A stretch of 64,000 nt of DNA from Clarireedia homoeocarpa (taxonomy: Eukaryota > Ascomycota > Leotiomycetes > Helotiales > Rutstroemiaceae), in contig LNKV01000004.1 in the NCBI GenBank assembly GCA_001465935.1, forward strand, positions 558,001 through 622,000. Direction: 5' to 3'. Below, one piece after another: positions 12,474 to 23,896 of the stretch. The notes below the pieces were generated by a model that saw nothing but the letters and a program-made list of their open reading frames with translations, was not told the origin of the DNA and did no database searches. A program made the position numbers and the translations under genes. Each line of letters begins with the position of its first letter. The first letter of the stretch is position 1.

Positions 12474-13604
12474 CTAAGAACTGCTCTTAGATCCCGTGAA
12501 GACCTCGAAAATGAACGGCCCGAAAAGAGTAGCCTTTGCAGCATCCACCACATTAGTCAACCCATTCGTCTTCTTCGAAGCAACCGACGCCAAAACCAAA
12601 CCCTCGTTCACACCGGCGCCATCGTGAGGGAAGTCGACAGTGAAATTGACGTCGCCGTTGGAGTTCACAGTCACATTCTTCAATGGCTCCTGAATGGGAG
12701 TGTTCTGCTGGTTAACATAGATCAAAACGAGATCCTCGAAATTAGTTCCGTAATCGTTGGCTGACTTGCCCGCGCCCAAAGTAATCTTGAAAGAGAGCTG
12801 AGTGACTTTGGAGTAGTCTTTCACGCCGGCGGTAAGAGTCAGTGGCTGCCAGCGAGTGAAGGGGATGGTGTTGAGGTTGGGGCAGGAGCCATCGACGATG
12901 AATTTTTGGAGGAGGAAGTTGATGAGGTAGTCCGGGGTCGAGGCGGTAATGAAGGGACCCTCAGGGGCGATTAGGCCGAGTTTGGTGCGGAAGTAGCCGT
13001 CTTGCTCGCCTTCTTGACCGAGAGATGATGCGACCCCGCGGGCGAGATTGCCGTCACCGTTGTTGGCGAGAGAGACAATTGCCTGTTGAAGGGTAGCCAT
13101 CACGGTGCTTGTAAATATTGACGCAGTGCCGATAGCGCTTTGATAATCGGTGACAGGGAAGTTGTATTTGCAAGGGAGGATGATGGCCGAAGTGTCATTG
13201 CTGAAGCGGGCGACGGCTTTGTTTGCATTGATCTGGTGGAGTTTCTCCTGGGCTACAATAGCATTGATATTGAGCAGAGCCGTGTTTTTATCATCATCAG
13301 ATGAAAACTGGAAACCCTGAACATTGGTCGTGATATTAAATAGTAACTCTTCGAAGAAGGCGACCTCAGAGTTTTCGTTGAAGGCAACCGATTGGAAAAC
13401 GGGGAGTGAATTGTTGCCGCCATTCAAAAACTTGGGCGGTGTGATGTTGGATAGAGAACCATGAGCTGCGGTCTGGATTGCCCCTAGTGCTTCAGTTTTG
13501 GTAGCGGTGGCTAAGGCGACATAGTCGGTGTTGACTGTGAATGGCGCAGCGGCAGCGAGGGTTGAGAGGCATGAAATGCCAGCGAGCTTGCTTGAGAAAT
13601 ACAT
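12474..13604 (-). CDS. Secreted Rds1-like ferritin-fold protein
   Basis: A single-exon gene of 376 residues. The chosen start at 13604 gives a good secretory signal peptide (about 19 residues, hydrophobic core ending in LAAAAP); the open frame runs further upstream but only through a CT-rich leader. After the signal come Asn/Thr-rich segments with many N-glycosylation sites, then a helical ferritin-like region with repeated Glu/His-bearing helices (around SEVAFFEELL, AQEKLHQ and GQEGEQDGYFR), followed by a beta-rich C-terminal half. This layout matches the fungal Rds1 / late-sexual-development protein family, secreted or wall-associated proteins linked to stress and sexual development whose biochemical function is not established. 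Metal binding by the ferritin-like part is inferred. Neighbours do not inform its role. Confidence 0.8.
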   Translation of the reverse strand: MYFSSKLAGISCLSTLAAAAPFTVNTDYVALATATKTEALGAIQTAAHGSLSNITPPKFLNGGNNSLPVFQSVAFNENSEVAFFEELLFNITTNVQGFQFSSDDDKNTALLNINAIVAQEKLHQINANKAVARFSNDTSAIILPCKYNFPVTDYQSAIGTASIFTSTVMATLQQAIVSLANNGDGNLARGVASSLGQEGEQDGYFRTKLGLIAPEGPFITASTPDYLINFLLQKFIVDGSCPNLNTIPFTRWQPLTLTAGVKDYSKVTQLSFKITLGAGKSANDYGTNFEDLVLIYVNQQNTPIQEPLKNVTVNSNGDVNFTVDFPHDGAGVNEGLVLASVASKKTNGLTNVVDAAKATLFGPFIFEVFTGSKSSS

Positions 13605-15380
13605 GATAACAAACTGTAACAGCAGATTGTAGACTGAAATGAAGAAGCGAAGGTGATGGTTGGAACGTAGGAAAGAGGAAAGCAAGGAAAAGAGAACAAG
13701 AGTAAAGAAACCTTTAAAAAACAAAGGAAATTCGTAAAGACGAGAGGAAGACTTGTAATGATGGAATGATAGAGTGAATAAGGAAATGCCAACGCGCCGA
13801 AGGGTCTACTATATACTTGAGACGGTCGACTGTGACCAGCTTTGCAAAGTCCGGAAGCAAATATCCCACCTCGCACCAGAGGTGTATTTTGGGTCTGGTC
13901 ATCATCTACGTCGCTGATTAGCCTCAGCCTTGCAGAAGAACAAAGCCGGCGTGCATGTAGGTCAGCATGGAATAGCGGCCCAATCGCGCGAGAGAATTTT
14001 GGGGCGTAGCATCCCCAAATAGATCCATCGCGTTTGTTAGCGCCGGGTATGGGGTAATCCATAAGCCAATGATTATCTTCATCATTGGATGGCATTGCTA
14101 AATAGGCGACATAGCCGACCTGTTCGGAAACTTTGCTTCCCGTAGCATAGCCACCACGATGCGTTGTTTCTCGACAGGACCTATAGCCTAACCCCGGGTA
14201 AGGTATGACAACAATTCAATCGGCTGAAAAGTACATAGCGACTTCTAAAACCCAGTAAGGCTGACAAACTTGTGGAGAAATCACGTAATGTCTTGAGCCC
14301 GAATTAGGTCTCTAGAATTAGTCGTCGGAAGCCTCGCAAAGCTGACTACCTGGGAAGTTTATAATTTTATCGATATGTTTCAACACTTACTAAGAACAAA
14401 TGTTAAAGATGCACATGCTGGATCCTGGATACGTACATATCAATCATCAGCAAACACAACGTGATGAATATCGAAAGTAAATGACAAGGACCGGGCAAGT
14501 GGAAGATTTGCGCGGGTCATATTATCCAGTGCAGTTATTGGGCAGTAAAGATGCGCCTCTCATTCCTAAAATAAATGGGATTGAGGTAGTGAACCCTTGC
14601 GTGTGCAGCACTATTTCATACACTTGCTGCTATCGTGAATGCGCTTCATCCGACGACGTGTTAATAAACCAACAGTCGGCTAAGTCTAAGATCCAAGGAT
14701 AGTTTCACAAGCACTGCAAACTAAGTATTTGGAATGGAATGGCGACAGCTGCGTATGATTTTTATACCGTATTGGCCCTGGCGGCATATGCATAGGATAT
14801 GGCGCAGTGTGCAAATGCGTTGTATAGGTCAGAGGACACACAATTGTTGGTTCTCGTTCTAACCCAACTTGCCAAGCACTTTGGTTAAAATGAATGCTCC
14901 ATCTAATGGCAGCCACACGGAACTCCAAATGGCCAACATTCGAAAACCAGACCGGAGCTCACTGCTCTGAGACATTCTAAAATGGTTGCAACGTCTGGTA
15001 CGACAAGAAACTTGTAGATCGAGGCGTGAATACTGTGTCAAGACTCATACCAATATTCCAGCAGGTGACTTGACATCAGAAGTGCTATTCGGGCATGCCC
15101 ACCCTGGTAGGAGTGTCAAGCGAAGAGGGCGTGACTTTGCGACTAGGACCAGCTACCTCCAGTTGGATGATCACTAAGAAGCTGGGATTCGGATAGCGAC
15201 TATACGCTTTCAGGGATTTTCATCAAGAAGACTGTTAAGGCTACCATGCCATCATTTTAGATTGCGGGTTGCAAGACGGCGAACTATCACATAAATCCTT
15301 TCCCCACTAGCATATAAGATTAGCGTTAAGGAGAAACTAATCCTACGGTACGCCAATTGTCTATCTCGGAGACTAGTCGA
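13605..15380. other. Intergenic, promoter of the Rds1-like gene plus unassigned sequence
   Basis: Upstream of the minus-strand Rds1-like gene the sequence is CT-rich on the minus strand (13610-13780), as expected for a leader. The rest, to the ELP3 stop at 15381, has only short frames (194 codons at most, overlapping the leader) and no motif. Nothing else was recognised. Confidence 0.5.
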
Positions 15381-17177
15381 TCAGAAGTCATCATCGCTAT
15401 CATCTTCATCCTTGGGCGGGAGCATCTTGCTCATGTAAGGACCGTCTAGCCAGTAGCCTAATCTTCGGTAATAGTCTCTTGTTCCGACACCGCTGATGAC
15501 ACTAATTTTTGTGCTTCCATGCTCGTACCTAGCGATGCGCTCAGCTTCCTCCATTAATAAAGTACCGTAACCTTGATGTTGGAACTTCCTTGGATCACGA
15601 GCATGTACAGGTACAGCTGAACCATATACATGGAGCTCACGAACTAAACTTGTAGGCTGCCCAACAAGTTCGGGCCTGAATGTGTGTGTGGAGGAGCACT
15701 TTCGCAGCCGAAGCAAGCCGATAAGAATGTCCTGCTTAGGATCTTCGTACGCTAAGAAGGTTTCCCATCCTGCGTTTGCAGTATAATCTCGTCGAACAAG
15801 TTCGACCTGAGAAGGACGAATTTTGTTCTTAACTTCGTTGATACCAACCTCGCGCGTGCGAACGTCTCGACAAGTGGTTCCGAAATCCTTCATCCTGCTC
15901 AGAGCAAGTTCTCTGAGATTACCATTCTCAACGCCAGAGGTGACCAGAGGCATAGGGATATCTCTCTGAACCCGGTAAATACGAGTCCACGGTGGCACTA
16001 GAGCCAAAATTCGTGCTACAATATCAATCAGGGCATTAGGGGTGTAGTTCTTGTATCTGCCAGTTCTCCAAAGCTCATAAAGACCAGTCCCACGGATAAC
16101 GAGTGTAGGATAAATCTTCAATCCATCGGTCCGGAAAGCAGGATTTTCGAAATACTCTCTAAATTGGTCCAAATCTCGCTCCATTCCCACGTTTGGAAGA
16201 TCTGGCATCATATGGCTGACAACTTTGAACCCAGCATCTTTCGCCAAGCAGAAGGTTTCTGCGACCGAAGCGACAGTGTGACCTCTGTTGGTGTCTCGGG
16301 CAACATCCTCATATAGAGATTGCACACCAATTTCCAGACGTGTGCAGCCATATCTCAACATTGCAGAGAGATGCGGCTGCAGACAATAATCCGGCCGAGT
16401 TTCAATCGTGATACCAACACACTTAATATTACTCATCTCCCCAGCTTGAACAGCTTCGTCAACGTTGTTTCCCTGATATCCACTAAGCGCATTGTGTAAT
16501 TGGGATATGAATCCGTCCCGGTAGCTTTCGGAGAGTGACATGAAAGTGCCGCCCATAATAATGTATTCGACTTTGTCTACGCTGTGGCCTAGGGACTTAA
16601 TCTGATCCACTCGTCCTCTTGCCTGCTCAAAAGGATCGTACCGCGCTCGAATAGCTCGCATCGACGTCGGCTCGTACCCGGTGTATGATTGCGTAGAGTA
16701 CTCGAAGTCAGAGTCAGGACCGCCAGGGCAATATACACAAATGTTACCCGTATATGCGATGTGTGGACATCGATGTGGTTTGCACATAACTGCAACTACG
16801 GCAATACCAGAAGCACTTCCTGTCTGGTGTTAGTTCCTACGATCCTAGATTTGCGCTTTGAATACCATACTAATCGGCTTCGCGATCAACTTCGGAAGGA
16901 TGTATTTCTTGTAGTGTTCGGGAATGGCAGCGATGATGGCAGTCAGTGGCGGGATATTGCTAAGCCTGTGTCTCTTGGACATCTTCGCCCTTAGGCTATT
17001 CAAATTGATATCCTTCTTTGGGGCCTTGGGATCCTGCTGAGATTCATGTTCCTGTACTAATGCGCTAGCTATATCTGAGCATGCTCTTAAGTATCTTTCG
17101 TTCTCGGGAGGTAGATTTGGATCTTTAGGCTTTCGTTGCCTCTCAGCTAATGTAATTGTATCGACCATGGTCGCCAT
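15381..17177 (-). CDS. ELP3: Elongator complex catalytic subunit Elp3
   Basis: This is the catalytic subunit of Elongator, which adds the cm5 group precursor to wobble uridines of tRNAs; it was also described as a histone acetyltransferase. Exons on the minus strand are 17177-16871 and 16819-15381, joined in phase 1, giving 581 residues, the usual length. In order: a basic N-terminal tRNA-binding segment; a radical-SAM core whose iron-sulfur cysteines are visible as C-x9-C-x2-C in CKPHRCPHIAYTGNICVYC; and a C-terminal GNAT domain with the acetyl-CoA loop QGYGTLLMEEAERIA. It ends in an acidic tail. It is divergently arranged with the succinyl-CoA ligase alpha gene, with 339 bases between the starts. 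Conservation makes the call secure. Confidence 0.97.
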
Positions 17178-17516
17178 GGCTGCTTTCTTCTGTGCAGGCT
17201 ATTTCTGTCGACCGAATCGTTTTGCTGTATATTTTGGATAAAATCCGCGTTCGCCTGAAAAATTCCGTGGTGAAGCCTTTCGCGATTATCTTTGTGTGGT
17301 TGTACCCGTAGAACTATTGCGCTGCACATGCTCAGAAAATGGCGGGGTTCTGAGTGTAGAAAAATCTAACCAACGCGGCAAACTCCGTGTCACCGATAAT
17401 GTCACAAGCGACCTGCCGTTGAAGAAGCTTGATATTGATAGAGGTGAAAATAACCAAGACAATTACTTTCACCACCCCCTTGGCCTTAAATTCGACCTCA
17501 ATTGTCCATAGACAAG
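17178..17516. promoter_or_regulatory. Bidirectional promoter region between ELP3 and succinyl-CoA ligase alpha
   Basis: The start codons of two conserved, divergent genes are separated by only 339 bases, so both promoters and both 5' leaders must lie here or overlap. No clear TATA box or named operator stands out. Shared regulation is plausible but not shown. Confidence 0.6.
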
Positions 17517-18841
17517 ATGCAGGCCCTCACAAGATGTGCAAGACCTGTTATGCAGGCTGCTATGCGAAGGCAAGGGTATTCCACCGCAACCTCCGCCTAT
17601 GCTGCAACCGCAGAAAACCTTCGTATCAATAAGGACACCAAAGTGATCTACCAGGGTTTCACTGGAAAGCAGGGAACGTAAGTGATTAAACGGTATTCTT
17701 GGAAAGTCTGCGACTGTGCTAAAATCTCCGTGTTAGTTTCCATGCTCAGCAAGCCATCGAATACGGTACGTAGTGCGCGAGAGCCATTATAAAAGCTAGA
17801 TCGGTTCTTATAGAAGTATAGGAACGAACGTGGTCGGAGGTACCAACCCAAAGAAAGCCGGACAAACTCATCTTGATTTGCCGGTTTTCGCGACTGTCGC
17901 GGACGCCGTGAAGGAGGCAGGTGCCACAGCCTCTGCTATCTTCGTACCGTAAGGCGCCGGAATACCTGGGACATCCGCAGCAAAAGAATGGACGAAGTGC
18001 TGATCTACATGGCAGGCCCCCGCTTGCTGCGGCTGGTATTGAAGAAGCTATCGCTGCTGAGATCCCCTTGGTCGTATGGTGAGTGTCGCAACTTGCATGT
18101 GAAAGGAAGCATACTGATATTGAGAAGTATCACCGAGGGTATCCCACAACATGGTGCGTTCCTCTGAGTTTTTCCGAGGACAAACAAGACTGATACTCTT
18201 ACAGATATGGTTCGCATCACAGATATCTTGAAGACACAAGGAAAGACACGTTTAGTTGGACCGAACTGCCCGGGACTTATTGCACCAGGGCAATGCAAGA
18301 TTGGTATCATGCCAGGGTTCATCCACAAGCGTGGGCGCATTGGTATTGTTTCTCGTTCAGGAACTCTTACGTACGAGGCGGTGAACCAAACTACTCAGGC
18401 TGGATTGGGACAATCTCTTGTTGTTGGTATTGGTGGTGATCCATTTTCTGGAACTAACTTCATCGACTGCTTGAAGGTCTTTTTGGAGGATGAGGAAACT
18501 GATGGAATCATCATGATCGGAGAGATCGGAGGATCCGCTGAAGAAGATGCTGCTGAATTCTTGAAGGAATACAACACTACTAAGAAGCCCGTTGTCAGTT
18601 TCATTGCTGGTATTTCTGCGCCTCCGGGAAGAAGAATGGGTCATGCTGGTTAGTAAATTTTGGCAGGCAATCGTAATGCTACATATACTAACCATTATTA
18701 GGTGCTATTGTCAGTGGTGGAAAGGGTGGCGCGGATTCTAAGATCTCTGCTCTCGAAGCCGCCGGTGTCATCGTGGAGAGGAGTCCAGCTTTACTTGGAA
18801 AGACATTACACGCCGAGTTCGTGAGACTAGACATGATCTAG
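17517..18841 (+). CDS. Succinyl-CoA ligase alpha subunit, mitochondrial
   Basis: This is the alpha subunit of succinate-CoA ligase, the TCA-cycle enzyme that converts succinyl-CoA to succinate with formation of ATP or GTP in the mitochondrial matrix. Seven exons: 17517-17677, 17737-17765, 17822-17948, 18016-18078, 18128-18153, 18205-18648 and 18702-18841. They encode 329 residues, the normal length. An N-terminal Arg/Ser-rich targeting sequence is followed by the CoA-binding Rossmann domain (YQGFTGKQGT; VGGTNPKKAG), the PPP loop, CITEGIPQHD, and the ligase domain. The active-site His that is phosphorylated sits in RRMGHAGAIVSGG, split by the last intron. Two internal exons are only 29 and 26 bases, so automated models may miss them. 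The partner beta subunit is not in this window. Confidence 0.96.
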
Positions 18842-19283
18842 GGGATGACTGTTTAATAGATGGAGGAATAACGATGTTCTTACATGGAGTGTTTCGTTCA
18901 TTGGGTTTTCATGGTTTTTCGTCCATACCTCATTTCTGTACAGTTAGCAATTACCCATGTGTGACAGTATAGACTTTATAGATTGTGATGACTTGATCAT
19001 TGAGGTACCCATTTCTTCGTGCTAGATCCCAATTATAAGAGCTTCCTGCTCCCCAAGGATACTACTCATCATAAGCATTTTCAGTTGAAGTTAAAACAAA
19101 GTACCGCATAAAGTTTTCTTAAATCGTTGTGATCTTTGGGACACTCACAGTCATTGGACCCCTGAAACGATCCCTTAGAGTGTTCGGTAAGGTTAACAAC
19201 TAATCTGCATTCTTCCCAGCTATCGCTCCCCACGGCCCTCGAACATCAACAATTAATACCTTGCCCATCGACGAACCGTCAAG
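18842..19283. other. Intergenic, 3' UTR and promoter
   Basis: 442 bases between two co-oriented genes. It holds the 3' end of the succinyl-CoA ligase gene and the promoter of the AP-2 mu gene. No other feature was seen. Confidence 0.6.
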
Positions 19284-20698
19284 ATGTTATCAGGCATTTT
19301 GATCTTCAACCAGAAGGGCGAGAACCTGATATTTCGCGCATTCCGTAACGATTGTCGACCACGACTTGCTGATGTATTCCGCATTCAGGTAATCTCCAAT
19401 GCACAAGTCCGCTCTCCGATCCTCACATTAGGAAGCACGACCTTCAGCCATGTCAAACACGAGAATATATACTTGGTCGCAATCACGAAAAGCAATGCGA
19501 ATGCTGCGCTTGTATTTGAGTTTCTTTACAGGCTGACGGCGCTGGGAAAGGGCTACTTCGGGAAGTTCGATGAAGAGGCGGTTAAGAATAATTTCGTACT
19601 GGTGTATGAGCTTTTAGACGGTGAGTTGAACGCAATGCCGGTTCTTAATGGCCACTAATAACAGCGCAAATAGAGATCCTGGACTTTGGTTACCCTCAGA
19701 ACACAGAGACGGATACGCTGAAGATGTATATCACAACGGAAGGAGTCAAGTCAGAGCGGACAATGGAGGATTCGGCGAAGATCACGATGCAAGCTACTGG
19801 CGCGCTATCATGGAGAAAAGCAGATGTCAAATACCGGAAGAATGAGGCGTTCGTGGATGTCATTGAAGACGTCAATCTTCTAATGTCCGCTACTGGAACG
19901 GTTCTACGGGCCGATGTCAATGGGCAGATCGTCATGAGAGCATATCTATCTGGCACACCTGAATGCAAGTTCGGACTGAACGACAGACTGTTACTGGATG
20001 GAGATAGTCTTTCCTCACTGCCATCTGGAAATCGAATGGGCACAAAAGCAACAAAAGCGGCAGCGGGTAGTGTGACCCTTGAGGATTGCCAATTCCACCA
20101 ATGCGTTAAGCTTGGGAAATTTGACACCGACAGAATCATTTCCTTCATCCCCCCTGACGGGGAGTTTGAGCTTATGCGCTACCGAGCCACCGAAAACGTC
20201 AATCTGCCATTCAAGATCCATGCTATCGTGAACGAAGTTGGGAAGACAAAGGTTGAATACAGCATTGCGATCCGCGCCAATTATGGCAGCAAGCTATTCG
20301 CTACAAACGTTGTTGTCAAGATCCCTACGCCTCTCAACACCGCACGAATCACCGATCGATGTACTCAGGGCAAAGCGAAATATGTGCCTGAAGAGAACGT
20401 TATAATATGGAAGATTCCAAGGTTTACTGGACAGAATGAATTTGTATTGAGTGCCGAAGCTACCTTGACGAGTATGACGAATCAAAAGGCTTGGTCAAGG
20501 CCGCCTCTGAGTTTGAATTTCAGTTTGTTGATGTTCACAAGCTCGGGATTGTTAGTCCGATATCTAAAGGTTTTCGAGAAGAGTAACTACTCGAGTGTAA
20601 AATGGGTGAGATATATGACCAGGGCTGGGTCTTATGAAATAAGGTGAGATTTCTCTTCATGTCATTCAAGGCGATGATCTAACTTTATCAGGTTTTGA
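19284..20698 (+). CDS. AP-2 adaptor complex subunit mu
   Basis: This is the medium chain of the AP-2 clathrin adaptor, which binds Tyr-based sorting signals and phosphoinositides at the plasma membrane during endocytosis. Exons are 19284-19620, 19674-20643 and a 7-base terminal exon, 20692-20698; the product is 437 residues, normal for mu2. The first ~140 residues form the longin-type core (MLSGILIFNQKGENLI; VFEFLYRL; LLDEILDFGYPQN), followed by a short linker and the mu-homology domain that begins around WRKADVKYRKNEAF and contains YLSGTPECKFGLND. The C-terminus closes as SYEIRF, like the Arg-X end of other mu2 chains, which supports the tiny last exon. AP-2 rather than AP-1 is favoured by overall similarity to the mu2 pattern, recalled rather than computed. 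Confidence 0.92.
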
Positions 20699-21121
20699 TC
20701 CAGGATGGATTCGGGACAGGCGTTATGGACAGCGTTGCATTGCAATGGCGTAGGAGCAGAAATCGGGGGATATAATTCAAGTATTGTAGCGCTAATGATG
20801 CAATTTTTGGAACCACAAAATCAAGTGAAAAAAGATATTTCATTGCAACGAGTGTTGATTGCAGAGGGAGACACGGAGCCTGCCCGATCTGTGCTATATA
20901 GAAATCACTGTGAGAAGCGGCTCTATTCCATCCAAGAGAAGAACCATCCAGAAGCCGGAAGCTATCTCTATGTAACCCTGACATCAAACTAGGGAGTATC
21001 CTTCTAAGATCCTATCCATAGTCGGTTGAAGATGTCGAGAAGCAAGGCTTGACAGCGTCTGCTTTTGATGCATGCTAGAAACATGGCGGCCTTGTCTACC
21101 CCTTACATACTCGTTGATTCC
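20699..21121. other. Convergent intergenic region
   Basis: 423 bases between the 3' ends of the AP-2 mu gene and the minus-strand oxygenase gene. Both 3' UTRs must terminate here. A 95-codon frame at 20705-20992 has no recognisable feature and is probably chance. Confidence 0.6.
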
Positions 21122-23101
21122 TCAGTCACTCGTTGATTTTTCGGAACCTCTCTCGTACTTACTTGGGTCGATTGGGAAGCCGCCCTCCGGAATATCGACG
21201 AGGCGCTCATTCCTGGGTGGTATATCAATCAAGATTGTTGCGTGCGAGTATCTCCACTCAAGGCTAGCATTGTTGCCGCACACAACGTAAGCAATAGCCG
21301 GTTGCCATCCCGCATCTATTGGATCGTTCAACCACACTACACCCGGCTTTTCTTCATATGGCCACATCTTTCCAACCAACTGGAAATGTATGTTAGCCTC
21401 TGTGTGCTTCGCATCAAGAAAATACCTTGCAGGATAGAGTGAGGGGCCTTACGTCTTGTGGCGTGGCAGCGTTTTCTCCGTATTCCCTATTCGTGAACTG
21501 CATTCCCCAAAATCTGGTTCCTACCGCAGGAATCTTTCCTTTCTCCATGATTTCCGCCAACATTTGCTTCCTAGTCTTCTCGTCAATGTCTTTCAATTGT
21601 TTAATTCTCTGTTCACGATCTAACAGATCATCCCTGTGCCATTCGTAATATTGTTCAAAGATTTCTTGATCCATTACCGGCTTTGCCGTTACATTCACGC
21701 CCAAGCTGACAAATGTCTGGAAAAGCATCGCATCCACACCTTTCAGTGCGTACGGCATCAACTGCTCGATTTCGGCAGTATCTTCAGTTCCGAATGGCTC
21801 GTCGTCGGACCATCCTCTCGGCCTCCACTTCTGACCTTTTGCTGCCGTCGCGTGCGCATACTGGTGTGTACAGAAAAATCCCAGTGTTCCTCCTTCGGGC
21901 ATAAATCCGTTCTGACTTAACATCTCTCGTGCGCCGGCTGAAAGCGGATACGACGAAGCGTCGATGGTTGGGGGTAGCGTGAAAGGAGAACCGATGGAGT
22001 AGGGAGAGATGTACAGGTTGTAGGTAAGGGTTACGCGGTGGCCGGTGATCACGGGTTGGACTTCATGGGTGCAATCGCTGTAGAACGCAGCCCATTTGAT
22101 CTGGACTGGAGAAGGTGAAGTCTCCGACTCGGCGGTGGAAGCGGATGACCAGTCAAAAGTATTGGTGTGGTCTCTATGAGTCACGAGCAGCGCACCGCCT
22201 ACATGAGGCATTAGATGATCAGCGCGTTTCTGGGGAGTGAGACAATCCCAAGCAAGAGAAAAGGAATGATTAACCAACATCAGCGACACGGGAACAGAGA
22301 CACGGACCTTGATGTTCATACGGCAAACAGACTACCAAACTCCCAAACTGCAAGGTACCCCTTGGGGTATCAACATGCTTCTCAAACTTTCCCGACGGAC
22401 CAGAGTATACCTGTATCGCAATATCATTAACCCTCGTCATCTACGTATTCAAAGTCATCACCACATCCAAATGAGATAGAGCTTACATTCAACTTATACA
22501 ACTCCGCCTTAACACCCCAAAGTTCCTTTCTCTTCCCATTAACACGCAACCCATAATCCGGCAATAAAACCTGACTCAACGCATCCAAAACGCCATGATC
22601 AGCCGGATGGAAATTCGTACTAAATCTATCGGTATCGAGCGCTGCCGCTTTGCGGTACGTCTCATCGAGGACATCTTTGCCATCGAGACCGAACGTGGCT
22701 CGCTCGCTTGCGAGGAGGAGATTGTTGAGATCATTATCAGAGGAGGAAGAAGAATTAGGAGAAGGGAAGTGGATTTTGTGAATAGAAGAGGTGGAGGTGT
22801 TGTCGTAACGAATGGTAACAGGAGAGGTGCTGGTGATGGGGATGCTGCCTCCGCAGCAGTAGTTTGCGTTTGGGAGGACGGATTTGAGATGCTCAATTGC
22901 GGCTCTGGTGGCTATTTGAGAGAGAGCTGGGGCGCCTTTTCCGGGCTCAAAGGTTGAATGGTCGGTCATTTCGGTATCGGGGTTGGGGCTGGGGGAGCGG
23001 GAGCGGGAGATGGGAGGCGAGGAGGGAGCGGGAGAGATCGGTGGCGAGGGGGAGATGGGTTGGATGGGGGATTGACCCTCTGTGGGATTTGGCGACGACA
23101 T
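21122..23101 (-). CDS. 2-oxoglutarate/Fe(II)-dependent oxygenase family protein
   Basis: Four exons on the minus strand, 23101-22487, 22410-22308, 22198-21453 and 21379-21122, encode 573 residues. The first ~50 residues are Pro/Ser-rich and probably disordered. The double-stranded beta-helix core carries the iron-binding triad as His217 and Asp219 (KHVDTPRG) with the distal His284 in DCTHEV, and the 2-oxoglutarate-binding Arg294 in GHRVTLTYNL. So the catalytic set is complete and the protein is likely an active hydroxylase. It lacks a signal peptide and is presumably nuclear or cytosolic. The substrate is unknown; this fungal group is usually annotated as prolyl 4-hydroxylase-like or simply 2OG-Fe(II) oxygenase. 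A C-terminal part rich in charged residues follows the core. Fold and active site are confident, function is open. Confidence 0.85.
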
Positions 23102-23896
23102 AGATAGTTATTGTGATTGAATAAATTGTATATTAAACGAGCTCTTATATGGACTTGTAAAATAAGCACTGGAAGGATTTATGGACGTTATATACTACAA
23201 CTTCACTGCACATAAAACCCCATGCTCTGGGATCGAAGGCTCCACTTTCAGGCACGCATAGGCAACAATGAGCAGACGAGGTTCAATTGCGACGCGAAAA
23301 CACATGACCGTGAAATTGGTGGTTACGCCAAAGATACACTTTATTGGCTGAGAGAAGTAAAGACATCGCTGAGTAGGCGGAAAATCATAGATGTAATACC
23401 GACCGAGCAACGGCTGTACCAAGTTTCGGGTAATGAATGGGAGATGAATCGGCATGGAATTTTCCTGTACAAATGATGTTTGTTCTAGAATCGCTTTGAT
23501 AGTGTACAGAAGTCCAATGAATCATGTATCAAATGGAGGTAAGTCAAGCCATCGTTAGGAATGTTAAGGCCAGTCCGATACCGTTAACATCCCGAGCTTG
23601 ATTGTACACAACTTCGTTTCAAGCACAAGCTGTTATTGAAAACAACCATGGAAATACGCCATATTTGTGCACAAAAACAAAGGCCTTGGATATGGTTGGT
23701 CTCTACTTGCCCTCTAACAAAGGATTGAACAATTGGTTATTGTTGTCTGCCAGAACAATTAGATTGGTGCGCGAGGGGCCGAAAACAGCGATGTTTTCGG
23801 AGTTCAACCTCGAACGGATGTGTACCAGACCCGATTCTATATAACGATGATACATAGAAATCATTAATGTGCTATATCTCAAGGTAAACCTCGACG
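23102..23896. promoter_or_regulatory. Divergent intergenic region between oxygenase and P-loop genes
   Basis: 795 bases separate the start codons of the minus-strand oxygenase and plus-strand P-loop gene. An 84-codon frame (23222-23476, plus) and an 80-codon frame (23602-23844, plus) lack any motif. Promoters of both genes must lie here; no specific element was recognised. Confidence 0.5.

Noticed and set aside
16589..16795. 68-codon minus-strand frame overlapping ELP3
   Set aside because: Shadow of the conserved radical-SAM exon in another frame.
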